Shown piece after piece: positions 1-12,078 of a stretch of 64,000 nucleotides of DNA. The first letter of the stretch is position 1. The number at the start of each line of letters is the position of its first letter. Source of the stretch: Musa acuminata AAA Group (Eukaryota > Streptophyta > Magnoliopsida > Zingiberales > Musaceae); the NCBI RefSeq assembly GCF_036884655.1, contig NC_088344.1, positions 36,397,001 through 36,461,000 on the forward strand, read 5' to 3'. A model generated the notes under the pieces. That model ran no database searches, was not told the DNA's origin, and saw only the letters and a program-made list of their open reading frames with translations. Position numbers and translations under genes: made by a program.

Positions 1-25
1 ATTGGGTGGTGTTGGCTCGTGGAGT

Positions 26-1412
26 ATGGCCTTTTGGTTCTTCCTTCTTCTGGCGATCGCGTCTCTGAGCACAGTTCACGCACAGCTTCCTACTACTGAC
101 GGTGATCCAGCTTCTCCTGAAGCTTAATCTGATATTGATGTTGTTTCTTCCTATTTATTCTCAGTAGTTCTCTAGCAAATGATGGCATATACGTTTCCCG
201 ATGATTTTATCATGCATTTAGGCAGTAGCTGATCCTTGATTCATGTCAGTTTTGATGCCTCCCTCAAATCTCATATGATTCACGACACTTCCTTGAAAAT
301 GATTTCGGCAATCTCTTGGCAAATGTTCACTATCGATCACGGTGGTCAATCTTCATTCTATCATCATCTTTTGCAGGATACGTAAGTATCGACTGTGGCA
401 TCAGCAGCAACACAAATTACACCGACGAAACCACCAACATACCATACGTATCAGACGACGGGTTCATCGACACAGGGACGGACCACACCATCGCCTCCAA
501 CTACGTAGACTCCTCGCTCGAGAAACAACTACAGACTCTTCGAAGCTTTCCAAATGGATCTCGGAATTGCTACGCACTGACGGTTACGCCGGAGCAGAAG
601 TACTTGGTGAGAGCCTCCTTCATGTACGGGAGCTACGACGGCCTGAACGGAGCGAGCCCCAGCAATCCCCTCCTCTTCGACCTTCACCTTGGCGTCAACC
701 TTTGGACGACCGTCAACATCACCAAGGCATCCGATGTTCATCGGGCAGAGGCCATTTTTGTTGCTTCTGCTGATTCCGCATCAGTCTGCTTGGTAAAGAC
801 TGGCTCTGCAACTCCCTTCATATCTGCACTGGAGCTACGGCCGCTCAAGAACACCATCTATCCTTACGCCAATGCTACGCAAAATCTGGTCCTGTTCTTG
901 CGAATTAACCTGGCACCGACCACGAATCACTTGTTGAGGTGAGCTGAAGCATCACAGCTGCTGATCACCAAAATATTTCTGTTTTCTTTCAAATTACTCG
1001 TAGAATTTGATTTGATTTGATTATATTTTTAAAATATTTTTTTTCTTCTATATTACAGTATTTTTTTTTATATTATAAAAAAAATACTATAACTTTGTAA
1101 AAATATTATAAGACCGAATTATAGGAAAATGAAAGAGAAAGAAAAGGGGAAGAGTATGTCTTTGGGTATTTATGATATTAGGTAAAAAAAATAAAAAGAG
1201 GAGTTTTTTTATAATATATTTGTTCTCCCAAATTTTGATATAACAAATTTATTTTTATTTAAATATTAAAATATTTCCACTAAAATTCATCCAAAAACTC
1301 AAGTTATCATGATTAAGTATTAATAATATTAACTAGTTTAAGTTAAAATATGTTATTATATATTAGAATCATAATGAGTTCATATAGTTATTGATGGTGT
1401 TTGGAGTTCCAT

Positions 1413-1493
<81 letters not shown>

Positions 1494-4400
1494 AGATATT
1501 TTATTTTAAATAAAAATAATATTACGAGAAAGTGAGCTAACCGTACGATATACTTGTGATGTGGTGATGATCAACAGATATCCGTTCGACCGCTACGATC
1601 GCATCTGGCTGCCCTTCGTTGCTGCGGCCGGTTGGACCTCCATATCTACCAACCTCACTGTAAAGAACTACGCCAAGGATCAATTCGAGGCTCCGTCGGC
1701 TGTCATGCAAACGGCGGCAGTGCCCGTTAACGCCAGCATGTTGGAATTCTCCTGGGACTTTGTGGGCTCGGGCGCCCCCGTTAACGAGTTCTACGCCAAC
1801 CTCCACTTCTCGGAGCTTCTCCCGAACACCTCGAGGGCGTTCGACGTTTACATCAATGACGATAAGTGGTTCGCTAACTATACCCCGCCCTACCTCATGT
1901 CCGGTGCCATATACAGCACCACCCCCCTGTATCCTAGTCTGCGGTATAATTGGGCTCTCAACTCCTCGGGCCTGTCCACGCTTCCTCCAATCCTCAACGC
2001 GCTCGAAGTCTACACGCCGATGTTTTTCAAGAACACGCCGACCGACTCTGACGACGGTACGTTAGGATGTTTCTTATTTCCTTTTTCTTGAGCTGCACAT
2101 CATGATAATTATCATTTCCATGACATTATATATTGTCAGCACAAGTAGAGGGCAAATTCGCCAATAGAATTTCTTCGAACAAATGCTCGAGCAGGGTCGA
2201 AATATGATGTTGATTTACAAGTGGTAAACTGATCTTAAAATTTAATATTCCCTTTTCTGGTGTCGGTTTCAAGCTCCCGTGTCTTGTTAATCATCAGAGA
2301 ATTCTCATCTTCTTGGTTCAAAACCTGTTTGATCTAAATTTGGCTTTCTTGAATAGGCTTCTGATTACTGACATCAACTGACCAGTTCATGAACCTTAAA
2401 TTTGTCAGCCACTCACAGGTTGACTTTTCTAATGCTTATTAGTCGGGCTATCTCATTTTAGGCCTTTGGACCATATTTAATCTAACAGGAGAGCCATTAA
2501 TCTTAGATTGTAAGAAAATTATGAATAATGGGAATTGCTCATAAAATGCCTTCGTACCATATTATAACATTACCTTTTTTGTCATACTCGCTGCAAGTTT
2601 AATTTTTGAGGATTCATGAGTGTTCTGAGATGATCTTACTAAAGCAGGACAGGGTTAACAAAACGGATGTCAGGTAGATGTAGATGATGAAAGAATACTT
2701 GATCCTACCATTCTATAAGATCATGTGGTTTAGTGAATAATCTTTTACAGAATCCTGTGTTTGAAATGGATGCATTGCAGAATACATAGAATAATATGTT
2801 TGTTTAGAGGCTATGATTATAATATGAAAAACAGAGTCTACTTAAAAGTACATCCTGAAGAAATAAAATTGTTACATACTGAAAACATTATGAGATATAC
2901 ATGCTTTGAGATATTTGAGACCTCGATGTTCATAATCATGTGAAAGTTTATTTCATGTTTTCTTGCACTAAATCTGCTATTCAAATTACACTTTAGTAAT
3001 TATTTTATTGAACAAATGATATGTCACTACGCTTAGTGATTTTGGCTTGGTTTCTAATAATTTTGGAATCAGTTGATGCCATTATCAATATCAGGGTACA
3101 ATATCAACTGAAGAGAAACTGGATGGGTGATCCATGTTCCCCAAAAGAATATGCTTGGGATGGCTTGAAGTGCAGCTATGATCTCAATTCACCAAGGATC
3201 ACAGATGTGTGAGTATCCAGCGTAAAGATGAAGAGAATTGCAATGATGTGAAGATCATGTTTATAAGAAAATTCTTGAGCACTGTCTAAAAGACCAAAAT
3301 GTTTTGCAGAAACCTGTCGGCAAGTGCATTGACTGGCCCTATTTCCTCTTCTTTTGCCAAGCTCACAGCAATCAAGTACCTGTAAGTGCTGGTAGCTTTG
3401 TTTATTCTTGATCTGCTATCTCATTTGGTTCTGGCATAAGAAAATTGGACTAGGAAGTTTTGAACCACTTAGAAATTCTATGTTAAGAAGTTAATTTACA
3501 TTTTAATTTGGCTAAAATCTCATTGAAGTGTTTGATTAAAGAGGTGATTCCAGAATAATCTGTGTAAATGACATATTTGACCAAAGATACTACATAGGAA
3601 TGCTATAAATTTGACACTTATGTGAATCTTTACTATAATCAACTTTTACTTTAGAGGAAAAAATTAGTTGTTGCATGACTGTGCATTTGTCATGACTTGT
3701 ATTAAGTTGGCTAGTCTAAATCATGTGCCATATTAATTCGGCTAGTGTAATGGATCATTGATACTATGCGATGCATTATTTTCTCTTGGTCTCTATTTGA
3801 GGTGGAAATCAGTGATCACATACGTATGTGACTTTCCAAATCAGTAATGACTAATGTATGTGACTTTCCATGTCAGTGACTTGTCATATAACAACCTAAC
3901 AGGACCCTTGCCAGATGTTCTGGGAAATTTGCCATCACTTCAAGTCCTGTAAGAATTGCTACTCTTTCTCATCAGATTTGCAATGACAAGGAAAATTGAC
4001 CCTCTAACTTTTGGTTTCCTTCTACAGGAATTTGGCAGGCAACAATCTTTCTGGGCCAATTCCTGCTTCTCTACTAAAACGATCACAGCAAGGGTTGCTG
4101 ATACTTAGGTCTGTTTCTTTTGTTATCCTACTTATGAAGTTATAGAGGCATCTGTCATAGAGTTCTTTTTTTTTTTTGGAGCAAAAAATGAGGTTTAATA
4201 TAGAGTTTAAGGGTGGTGATGGTAATAACTGAATTTTTGTTCTTTTTGCTTTGGGTTTCACCTTGTTCTCTTTTTCCAATGCCACTGCACCTAAAACATG
4301 TCCTTCGGTCTAAAACTGCAATCTCTAGTAATAATGCAACAGTTTATTTCATTTAAACTTTAACTTTTTTGAAGAAGAAACATAGACTAATTACTAACCA

Positions 4401-7400
4401 ATACTAACATCAAGTTAATAATTCTACTGTAGAACTGAAGGCAATCAAAATTTATGCGCCAGTGGAAATTCATGTGAGATAAAGACGGACACAGAATCAA
4501 AAAAGAAGAAGATTGCAACACCTATTATCGTGATTATTTGTCTAGTTCCTGTGGTGCTATTTCTTGTGGCTATATTTATCTTCTGTCGTATGAGAAAATC
4601 AAAAGGTAAGTGCTTGCTGCAGCAAATTATAACTGTCCATTCATGTCTTTGATGCATACTAGCTTAGATATTTGCAAGTATTAGCTACTTAATCACTCCC
4701 ATACGACCTACAATTTATAATTATCATGTTTTATTTGAAAGGGTCAGCAAATATCTTGGTACAGCCAGAGAAGGAAAGATTGTCCAACTTAGTAAAGGGT
4801 CATCAAGATAATCCTTTGCAACTTGATAATCGACAGTTTACGTACACGGAGGTGTTGAGAATAACCAACAACTTTGAAAGAACTCTTGGCAAGGGTGGAT
4901 TTGGCACTGTGTACCATGGATATTTGGAAGATGGTACTCAAGTCGCGGTCAAGACACGCTCTCAATCATCTTCGCAGGGAACCAAAGAGTTTCTAGCTGA
5001 GGTAACTATTTCAACCCTAACAGATTATAGATCTTAAATTTACAAGATGTCTTTCAGTTAACCGTAATATGTTTTTGAAGGGATTAGTTAGTTTAATTTG
5101 TAACTGGAGTATGGTCTGCAAACTCAAATATGCACTAGAATGTTAGTTAACTAGTGCACTTCTCCGATGGAAATATACTCTTCAATACAGGTGATGCTTT
5201 GTTTTGTAGCAGGCAGTGAATCTTGGTACTTTCTTGATAATTTATTCGTCATATTGTGTGATTTTCTAGAGCCCATTAATGCAAGGCAGGTTTTCAACAT
5301 TGAGCATATTGCTTTTCCATTATTGAGGGTCAGCTTCTTTTAAGATCTGCATTTGACAATTCTGGTTTTGTTTGCAGGTGCAGCACCTGATAAGGATTCA
5401 TCACAAAAGTCTAGTTTCTTTGGTTGGCTACTGCATGGATGGAGATCATCTGGCTCTCGTCTATGAGTACATGTCTCAAGGAACACTGCTGGATTATATT
5501 AGAGGTTATGAATCGTGCATCTCGTTGTTGAATTTGCATCCTGAAATTGGAATTTCGCACATTAGATTCCTGATGCTTCTATAAAGAATAGGATTTCTGT
5601 TTGGTTCATTTTCATAGCAGCTTTTGAGTGAAACATAAGCAAATTATAGTTTAGCATATCAACCTTATGCATCTTGCAGTTTGAGAAAAGGTAAATTGGC
5701 CATTTATTTCATTTTTTAGATCCATTTTTCTTTGAGGAAAAGTAAGATCATTTGATTTTACTATACTAGCCTGTGGTTATAGAAGGTTTCATCAACATGA
5801 TGGCATGGACCGAGGGAAATGGTGACATTTTAATTATTTTCTTGTTTCAGTTTTCTTTGGTTACAGTTATAGAAAATCATCTGTAGAATTCTTATATGAC
5901 AAATTGACACAAAATTTGTTCTTTGGCAGAAAGAGATGTTGCCTCCTCATACTTTGTAAGTCATAATAAAGCAACTTAAAAACTTATATCTTAAACTAAA
6001 AGGAAAATTCACATAAAGTGAAAGTTCTACTCAAGAAGAAATCCTGATGGTGATTATATGACATCCTATCCACTTTAGAACCTGATGAAACTATGTAAAA
6101 GACCTTGCTAAGCTAGTGCACCCTTGCTGCTTTCCACAATCAAATGCAGCAATTTTCACATTTGACGCACAGCAATTTCTTATGCCTTGATTACTAGAAA
6201 GGCATCACTATTGTCTTGAGCGTCAAACTGACAACTGTAACAGGAATTAAGCACTCTGTATTACATAATTTTCAGTAAACTTCCAGTGAACTGATGAAAG
6301 CGTTATTGTAATCGTCTTTTTCGACAGGTAAAACCCGCAATGCCAGTGCTTTTAGTTGGGGAAAACGTCTCCAGATCGCAATTGAAGCCGCACAAGGTTT
6401 GGTAGCAAATTAGCAACGCACAATATTAAGCTGTTTGTGTATCTCTTCATTTTACATTAGCAGTTTTCCATGACGTGCAGGTCTAGAATATTTGCACAAG
6501 GGATGCAAACCACCACTAATACATAGGGATGTGAAGACTGCAAATATCCTTTTGAGTGAACAGCTAGAGGCAAAGATTGCAGATTTTGGACTGTCCAAGG
6601 CTATCCAAAATGATGTTACTAATGTGCCCACGGCAGTGGTTGGCACACCCGGATACCTTGATCCAGAGTACGTAACAAACTGTTTCATTATTCTTTTTAT
6701 TTTGGCCCATATAGATATATATGTCACTAAAATTTATCACTAAGAACAGGAAGAATGTTTCTCATCCGCATAGCTGAACTTATGTGATTATGAGTCCAAA
6801 TTAGATTTTTGACTTCTGAGAGCATGCTATTTTGTGAAGAGGAATTAGTAAGAGATTTAACTTAACTTTATACCGCATCTTGCTATGGAAAAAATAAGAT
6901 AAAGTAACCTCAGTCAGCTGACCTGATGCTTCTTAAAGCTAGACTTAAGGTGATGTGCTCTAAATAGAGGCAGTATACTTGTGTTACATAGAGCACAGAT
7001 TGGTGTACCTCTGTCGACTTACCATACTGTCATGAATAAACTGCATTAAATTATCTTTCAATTATTGTTATCCCCGGTGCATAATCCTATTTGTTTTCTT
7101 AGTAAGAAGTATTTTTCTTCCGAAAAGACTTGGTGTAACATATATAGTGAACCATGACAGTGAGGCTAATTCTGATGTGCTTTGGTGCTTGTTCAGTTAT
7201 TACATCTCCGGCCAACTCAGTGAGAAGAGTGACGTGTACGGATTTGGGGTGATCCTGTTGGAGCTCATCACAGCTGAGCCGCCAATTCTTATAGGCAGAC
7301 AGAATGCTCATATAGTTCAACGGGTGCGCGAAAGGCTTGCCAACGGGAATATCGAGGATGTCGTTGATTCCAAGCTGCAGGGGGAGTACGACGTGAATTC

Positions 7401-7623
7401 GGTGTGGAAGGTTGCTGATATAGCATTTAGGTGCACGGCACAAGCCTCCCACCAGAGACCCACCATGACGGAAGTTGTAGCGGAGCTGAAGGAGAGCTTG
7501 GCACTGGAATGCCCTCGTGATACCATGGGCAATAGTAACATCTACGCAGAAACCAACGAGGCGAGCCAGAATACCGCTATAGAAATGGAACGATTTGTGG
7601 AGTTCTCTCCATCAGCAAGATAG
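26..7623 (+). CDS. Malectin-like LRR receptor kinase A1 (LRR-I type)
   Basis: Thirteen exons by GT-AG reading: 26-101, 377-938, 1578-2056, 3073-3208, 3310-3381, 3877-3948, 4028-4108, 4433-4605, 4742-5001, 5378-5504, 6328-6396, 6481-6667, 7197-7623. They sum to 2721 nt (906 aa). The order is signal peptide ([19 protein letters not shown]), malectin-like domain to about residue 372, GDPC linker, three LRR exons, TM helix about 517-541, and kinase. Kinase marks are a GKGGFG loop, VAVK lysine (about 621), HRD (about 719) and DFG (about 737), so it is an RD kinase. The plan is that of Arabidopsis LRR-I kinases (IOS1/FRK1 group), which act at the plasma membrane in defence signalling; ligand and role here are unknown. 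Odd points: the APE-motif Glu reads Asp at the exon 12/13 junction, and the activation loop is one residue short. The promoter lies outside the window. An almost identical copy starts at 24022. Confidence 0.9.
1418..1488. repeat. (AT)n microsatellite in intron 2 of A1
   Basis: An uninterrupted AT dinucleotide run of about 71 bp in an AT-rich intron. The matching run in A2 is longer by about 12-14 bp, and it is the only difference seen in the first 2.4 kb of the two copies. Confidence 0.95.
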
Positions 7624-8871
7624 AACCATGGGCTGTGTGGGATGATGTGTACTTCTACGTTCAATTGAGCTCTAATTTTGTCTTAGAGACTGATATGTAC
7701 TATAATGTTGTGCTTTGATGAGTGTACGGTAAACACTAAGCTAAATAAGTTCTGGGTGAATTTTGGATGTGCGTGGTTCGAATTGTGCAGCGAGCAAATC
7801 TGAATCGTTCCCGAATCGAAAGAATCCGGTTCGATTTTAGTTTTTGATTTTGGAAATCCGGAACGTTGCTTCCGAAACCATGGTGAAGGCTACTGTGCCC
7901 TGTCGATACGCTGTGTTTTGTGTACAGTGCAGGTTGATCCTTGTGGATAATAATACTCTGTCCAAATCCAACTGCCACCAAAAACCCAAGTCAAAGGACT
8001 CCTGGGTCCGCCACAAAGATTTGCGCCCCACGCCGCCTCTCGGTCGGCTCGCCCGCCGTCGTCGCCCCGCGGCCATCTACTCTTCTACGCCGCCCCGTAA
8101 GCGTTCTGCCTTCGTCTTCTTCCTCCTATCTCTCTCTCTCTCTCTCTCCCTTCGGCTTCGCCCGCCTTTACTTCTCAAACATAAGAATACAATTCATAAT
8201 CCTTCAGCTAGCCTGTAGGATTTGACATTCTCCTGGAGAGGCATTGGCTCATGCGTGGCATGCATGACTGATATTGACACAAATGGCTTAGGAAGAATCT
8301 GCAGGGCATGTTTCGTGCATTGTCCTACAACGACAGCCATCAGACCAGCGGATAACGGTAAGAGATATACTAAACGTCCGTTGACCTCCACCAAGTCAGA
8401 AGGTCATTTCGTAGAGGTCTCTTTCTTCTTCACTGGCTAGGATGTAACGATGCACGAATCTTAATGTCCGTCACGCTTCTTGAGAAGAAACCACGGGCCA
8501 GATTATGTCAACGCATCTGACTTTGTCGAGAACACCGTCATCTTACGATCTCAAATTCTCACCTATATTTCTTGCTAATCGAACACGTGTTGCATACGCT
8601 CGGTGGACTTCATTATTCACAGAAGAAATCTGGCATGACAAGTAATCTAATACATGTAGCTGGAAGCAGATGTTATTAATCATGCATCCACTTACCAAAA
8701 GAACGAAGTATATGTATGAAGTATAATATACCTTCGTTCCCTTAACGTGGTTTCCTTCTTCTTCTTCTTCGTGGGATGGAGGAGTTGACCCAGAACGAAG
8801 TATTAAGTACGAAGTCGTCTCCCTCTGCCAAAAGCTGACCGAGGGATCATCTCAGCTTGGGGACGAGAGGG
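7624..8871. other. Spacer between A1 and B1
   Basis: 3' flank of A1 and presumed promoter of B1. It holds a short (CT)n run near 8130-8150 and about 250 bp (roughly 7790-8100) missing from the matching spacer in copy 2. No convincing coding sequence is visible; open frames here do not match any family I know. Confidence 0.6.
8785..8790 (+). promoter_or_regulatory. W-box (TTGACC) upstream of B1
   Basis: TTGACC, the WRKY core element, lies about 85 bp before the B1 start and is kept at the same place before B2 (32330-32335). A TATA-like stretch (GTATAATATA, about 8721-8730) lies further upstream in both copies. WRKY control is known for some defence kinases of this family; here it is only suggested. 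Confidence 0.4.
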
Positions 8872-9071
8872 ATGGCTCTTTGGTTCTTTCTTCTGCTGGA
8901 GATAGCAGTACTCGTCACAGTTCATGGCCAGGACAGTCAAGGTGATCCATCTCTTTGTCTAAAGCTAATCATAAAGATGTTTGCATTGTCATTTTGAATC
9001 CTTAATTTATGGTTTCCTCGATATTGTTATGGTTATGATGCTATGCAGGCTGTGATCATATAATCGCTAGC

Positions 9072-9623
9072 TGTTAGTGTAAACAACCTTAAGCCGTAGC
9101 ATCGGGGCCGACGCGGCTTGGTTCGGGTCCGGATGATGGGAGATCTTTCTGAGACGGCCCTTGAGACTGCTGAGGAGGTCGACTGCGGGGGTCCGATTGG
9201 GACGGGGTCACCGCTCCCTCCGGGAGTGAGCTCCTCACCTGGGCGTTCGGGGAAGGCACTCCGCCCTCGTACCTGCACACAGGTCGGGTCGGAAGAGCTC
9301 GGTCCGACCCCTCTGACGATCAAGTCAGTGGCCAATCATAGGGGGTTTTTCTCCTTCCTTTTTTCTCGGAGCGCGAGGGTCTTTATAGTGATGGTTACCA
9401 TTGCCTGATGTGCCCGCTTGCAGGGAGTAGGATCGTGCTCCTGCTAGCATCTGACATCATCGTTGACGTGGCGTGTAGAACTGAGCCTGAGCAGGATGTT
9501 AATGAGCCTTGGTCGGCGTTCTGGTCCGTATTGACCAAGTGCTGTCAGGTTAACAGAGGCGTGATGCATCATCTGGGGCAGGTGACGTCAACCCGAGTCT
9601 TATCGCCATTATTACTCTCATCA
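9072..9623 (-). repeat. Left LTR (3' LTR) of the gypsy element
   Basis: 552 bp, paired with 15411-15962. By eye the two LTRs differ at about 47 positions, nearly all transitions, as expected for methylated, deaminating DNA. It ends in ATCA before the polypurine-tract complement. Confidence 0.9.
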
Positions 9624-9640
9624 TATCCCCCCCCAAAGGA
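9624..9640 (-). other. Polypurine tract of the gypsy element
   Basis: On the minus strand, TCCTTTGGGGGGGGATA directly precedes the 3' LTR: a run of eight G, as expected for second-strand priming. It fixes the element's orientation. Confidence 0.7.
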
Positions 9641-9779
9641 AGCTATGCGTCGGTTGTTGCAAGAGGGGGGTCTGAGGCATGGCTTCAGCTCTAAGAAACT
9701 ATCCCTGCTGGGTGGTTGCCGGTTCGTTACCAGGGGTGCGGGGATTGTGGAGTTTAGTGACTGAGGGTCGGATGTGCAG

Positions 9780-10285
9780 TGGTGGCCCTGGGTAGTGTGC
9801 GGCTGAGGAGCGTGGCTCAGGCGGGCAGGCCGTGCAAAGGTAATGGTCTTGGGCAACACGCAACCGAGGAGCACGACTCAGGCAGGCAGGTCGTTCAGAG
9901 TGTGGTCTCGGGCGGCACGCAGCCGAGGAGCATGACTCAGGCGGGCAGGCCACGCAAAGAGTGGTCTCGGGCAGCATGCAGCCGAGGAGCATGACTTAGG
10001 TGGGCATGCCGTGCAGAGATTGGTCTCGGGTAGCATGCAGCCGAGGAGCATGACTCAGGCGGGCAGGCCGCGCAGAGAGTGGTATCGGGCGGCATGCAGC
10101 CGAGGAGCACGACTCAGGCGGGTAGGCCGCACAAAGAGTGGTCTCAGGCGGCATGCAACTGAGGAGCACGACTCAGGCAGGTAGGCCGCGCAGAGAGTGG
10201 TCTCGGGTAGCATGCAGCCGAGGAGTACAACTCAAGCGAGCAGGCCGCGCAGAGGGCGGTCTCGGGTAGCATGCAGCCGAGGGAC
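9780..10285. repeat. 59-bp minisatellite inside the gypsy element
   Basis: About eight and a half tandem copies of a 59-bp GC-rich unit that starts GGTCTCGGG and carries GCAGCCGAGGAGCA. Units differ by a few substitutions each. It lies between the polypurine tract and the antisense ORF, in the 3' noncoding part of the element. Confidence 0.9.
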
Positions 10286-10288
10286 GAT

Positions 10289-10374
10289 TTGGTTAGAATC
10301 AATCAGGATAGTGATGCGCGGATGTGAGCATAGTGATGCGCGGACTTGGTTAGAATCAATCAGGATAGTGATGC
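10289..10374. repeat. Short direct repeat beside the minisatellite
   Basis: A 29-bp segment containing GGTTAGAATCAATCAGGATA occurs at 10289-10317 and again at 10346-10374. A shorter repeated piece, AGTGATGCGCGGA, lies between. It looks like local slippage. Confidence 0.8.
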
Positions 10375-10714
10375 AGCCGGCGGGTCCTTTCCTCCCTGTG
10401 CAGAAGTCTAAGGGACAGTCACTTTAGGGGGTCGTCGGTTTTCGAGATTGAGAAGGCCAGCGCTTTCAACATCCGCACCGCACGCCCGTTAGCTGCCACG
10501 TCAGGCCACATTTATGGTGAAGCGACATTCAGTGTGCTTGATGTAACGTGCTTCAGGAGAGGAAGGGTCACCGTTTTGGCGGGATTTGGTCTATAAGTTG
10601 CGTTCAGTCGGCCTCCTACACGTCTCCTTACTTGCGTTCGCTCAGTTGCTCCTTCAGGCCTTACTGCTTCATCCGAATTGGCTGCCTTGCTTCTTGTCCC
10701 TAAGGTCAGTAAGG

Positions 10715-11393
10715 ATGGCTTCCCCTCCTCTTTCGCCTTCCCCCTCCGGTAATGTCGGAGAGAGGACATTGCCGCCGAGCCCCCACTCGTCATCCGATGA
10801 AAAGGCGACTCGGGCTCTGGAATCCTTAATGTGGCCGCACGACCTTGATTCAATCGTGAGCGAGTCATCGCTCAGCTACCTCCAGGGCCGTTATGGTATC
10901 CCGGAGGAGTTTACGCTTATTGCCTCCGAGCCAGGGCAATGGGCGTACGACCCTATCCCGAAGGGTTTTGCCTTAACCTTAGATGCCTTTGAGGCTGGGT
11001 TGTGCCTCCCACTGCATCCCGTCATTACTTCTTGTATTTCTTGGTGGCATATTCCCCATCACAGATGGAACCAAGCTCCTGACGCTACCTGGTGGCGTTC
11101 TTAGGGGAGTGCCACTACGCCAATATCGTCCCGACCCGGTCCCTCTTCCTTTCCTGCTTCCACCTTTCCAAGGGGTCGAGGGGTTACTACCTGTCTACTC
11201 GACCGGGTTTCCGGGTTAGCGGGGCTCCTTCCAGTAATAAGGGATGGAAGGGGTGTTTCTTTTGTGTCTATTGTCTGGGGGACTAGGGCTTTGGGCTCCG
11301 AAGCGCGACGCGCGCGATCGACAACATCGCCTCGGCCCTGAACGACGAGGAGCGCAGGGAGCCATCCGGAAGATGTGCCCTTTCCTCGATTGG
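10715..11393 (+). pseudogene. Antisense ORF of the gypsy element, part 1
   Basis: On the strand opposite to pol. Translation from the ATG at 10715 gives MASPPLSPSP and later EEFTLIASEPGQW, FALTLDAFEAGLCLPLHP and, after a frameshift near 11092, NIVPTRSLFLSCF and GFRVSGAPSSNKGW. This resembles the plant domain named putative gypsy-type transposon (PF04195), found on the antisense strand of some Tat-lineage elements. The reading frame shifts again near 11285 and is interrupted near 11393 by a piece of pol. Function of this domain is not established. Confidence 0.65.
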
Positions 11394-11711
11394 GGAGTAC
11401 CAGCACGAGCGCCAGGGCCAGTCTCTCGATTGGGGAGTACCGTTCCTTAGGTTCGTTGAGGACATGGCTGAGGTAGTAGACCGGCAGTTGCTCACCGGAG
11501 ACTTCTTTGGTTAGGACGGAGCTGACCGCGTGCCGAGAGGCAGCCATATAGATATTGAGCTTTTCCCCGAGAGAGATCGAAGCCAAGCGAGGGAGGTTGG
11601 CCAGGTGTTGTTTTACTTGTTCAAAAGCTTCTTCACACTGCTCCGTCCATTGGAAGTTCTTTGGGTTCCTTAGCACCCGGAAGAAGGGGAGGCAACGATC
11701 ACCGGATCGGG
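11394..11711 (-). pseudogene. Displaced RNase H fragment of pol
   Basis: The minus strand reads [20 protein letters not shown], then [34 protein letters not shown]: the start of a retroelement RNase H domain. Bases 11519-11711 repeat 12111-12303 with about two differences. This fragment splits the antisense ORF into two parts. The 16-bp string TCGATTGGGGAGTACC occurs at its left edge and again about 41 bp inside, which suggests a repair junction. Confidence 0.75.
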
Positions 11712-11716
11712 GGTCG

Positions 11717-12078
11717 GGGGGGGGTCGTTCTTCATTGGGCGCGTCACCGCGTCATGCTGCCGGGCCGAGGGTTGGTTCAAAAGAGGTGTCGGTGGTGCTT
11801 GAGGCAAACCGTCCTCGGAAGAAAGCTAAGACCGTCAGCCAGAGGACTCTAGATCTGTCGGTCGCTCGACCGGGTGAGGTTGCTATTGAACCGGGCGCGC
11901 GCGATCGGCGACGGGACTTCGATCAGGGCGAGGCCGGCCCAAGCAACGAGGAGACTGGGAAGGCGCCACGGGCACCTTCCATCCGTGACCTATGTCGCCT
12001 CCCTTCGGGGGCGTGGGATGAGCCTTACCAGGCTTGCGTGATGGGCGAGCTTTCGGAGGGCAAACCCTCCGACCCGCT
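11717..12078 (+). pseudogene. Antisense ORF of the gypsy element, part 2
   Basis: Continues the antisense protein after the pol insertion: basic KKAKTVSQRTLDL, then [19 protein letters not shown] and [14 protein letters not shown]. The reading stops making sense exactly where the 31-bp filler begins at 12079. It belongs with part 1 at 10715-11393. Confidence 0.6.

Noticed and set aside
1418..1488. AT-rich run as a matrix attachment or origin site
   Set aside because: A simple microsatellite explains it; length differs between the two copies as expected from slippage.
9780..10285. CRISPR-like regular repeats
   Set aside because: Units are contiguous with no unique spacers, in a retrotransposon of a plant genome. 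It is a minisatellite.
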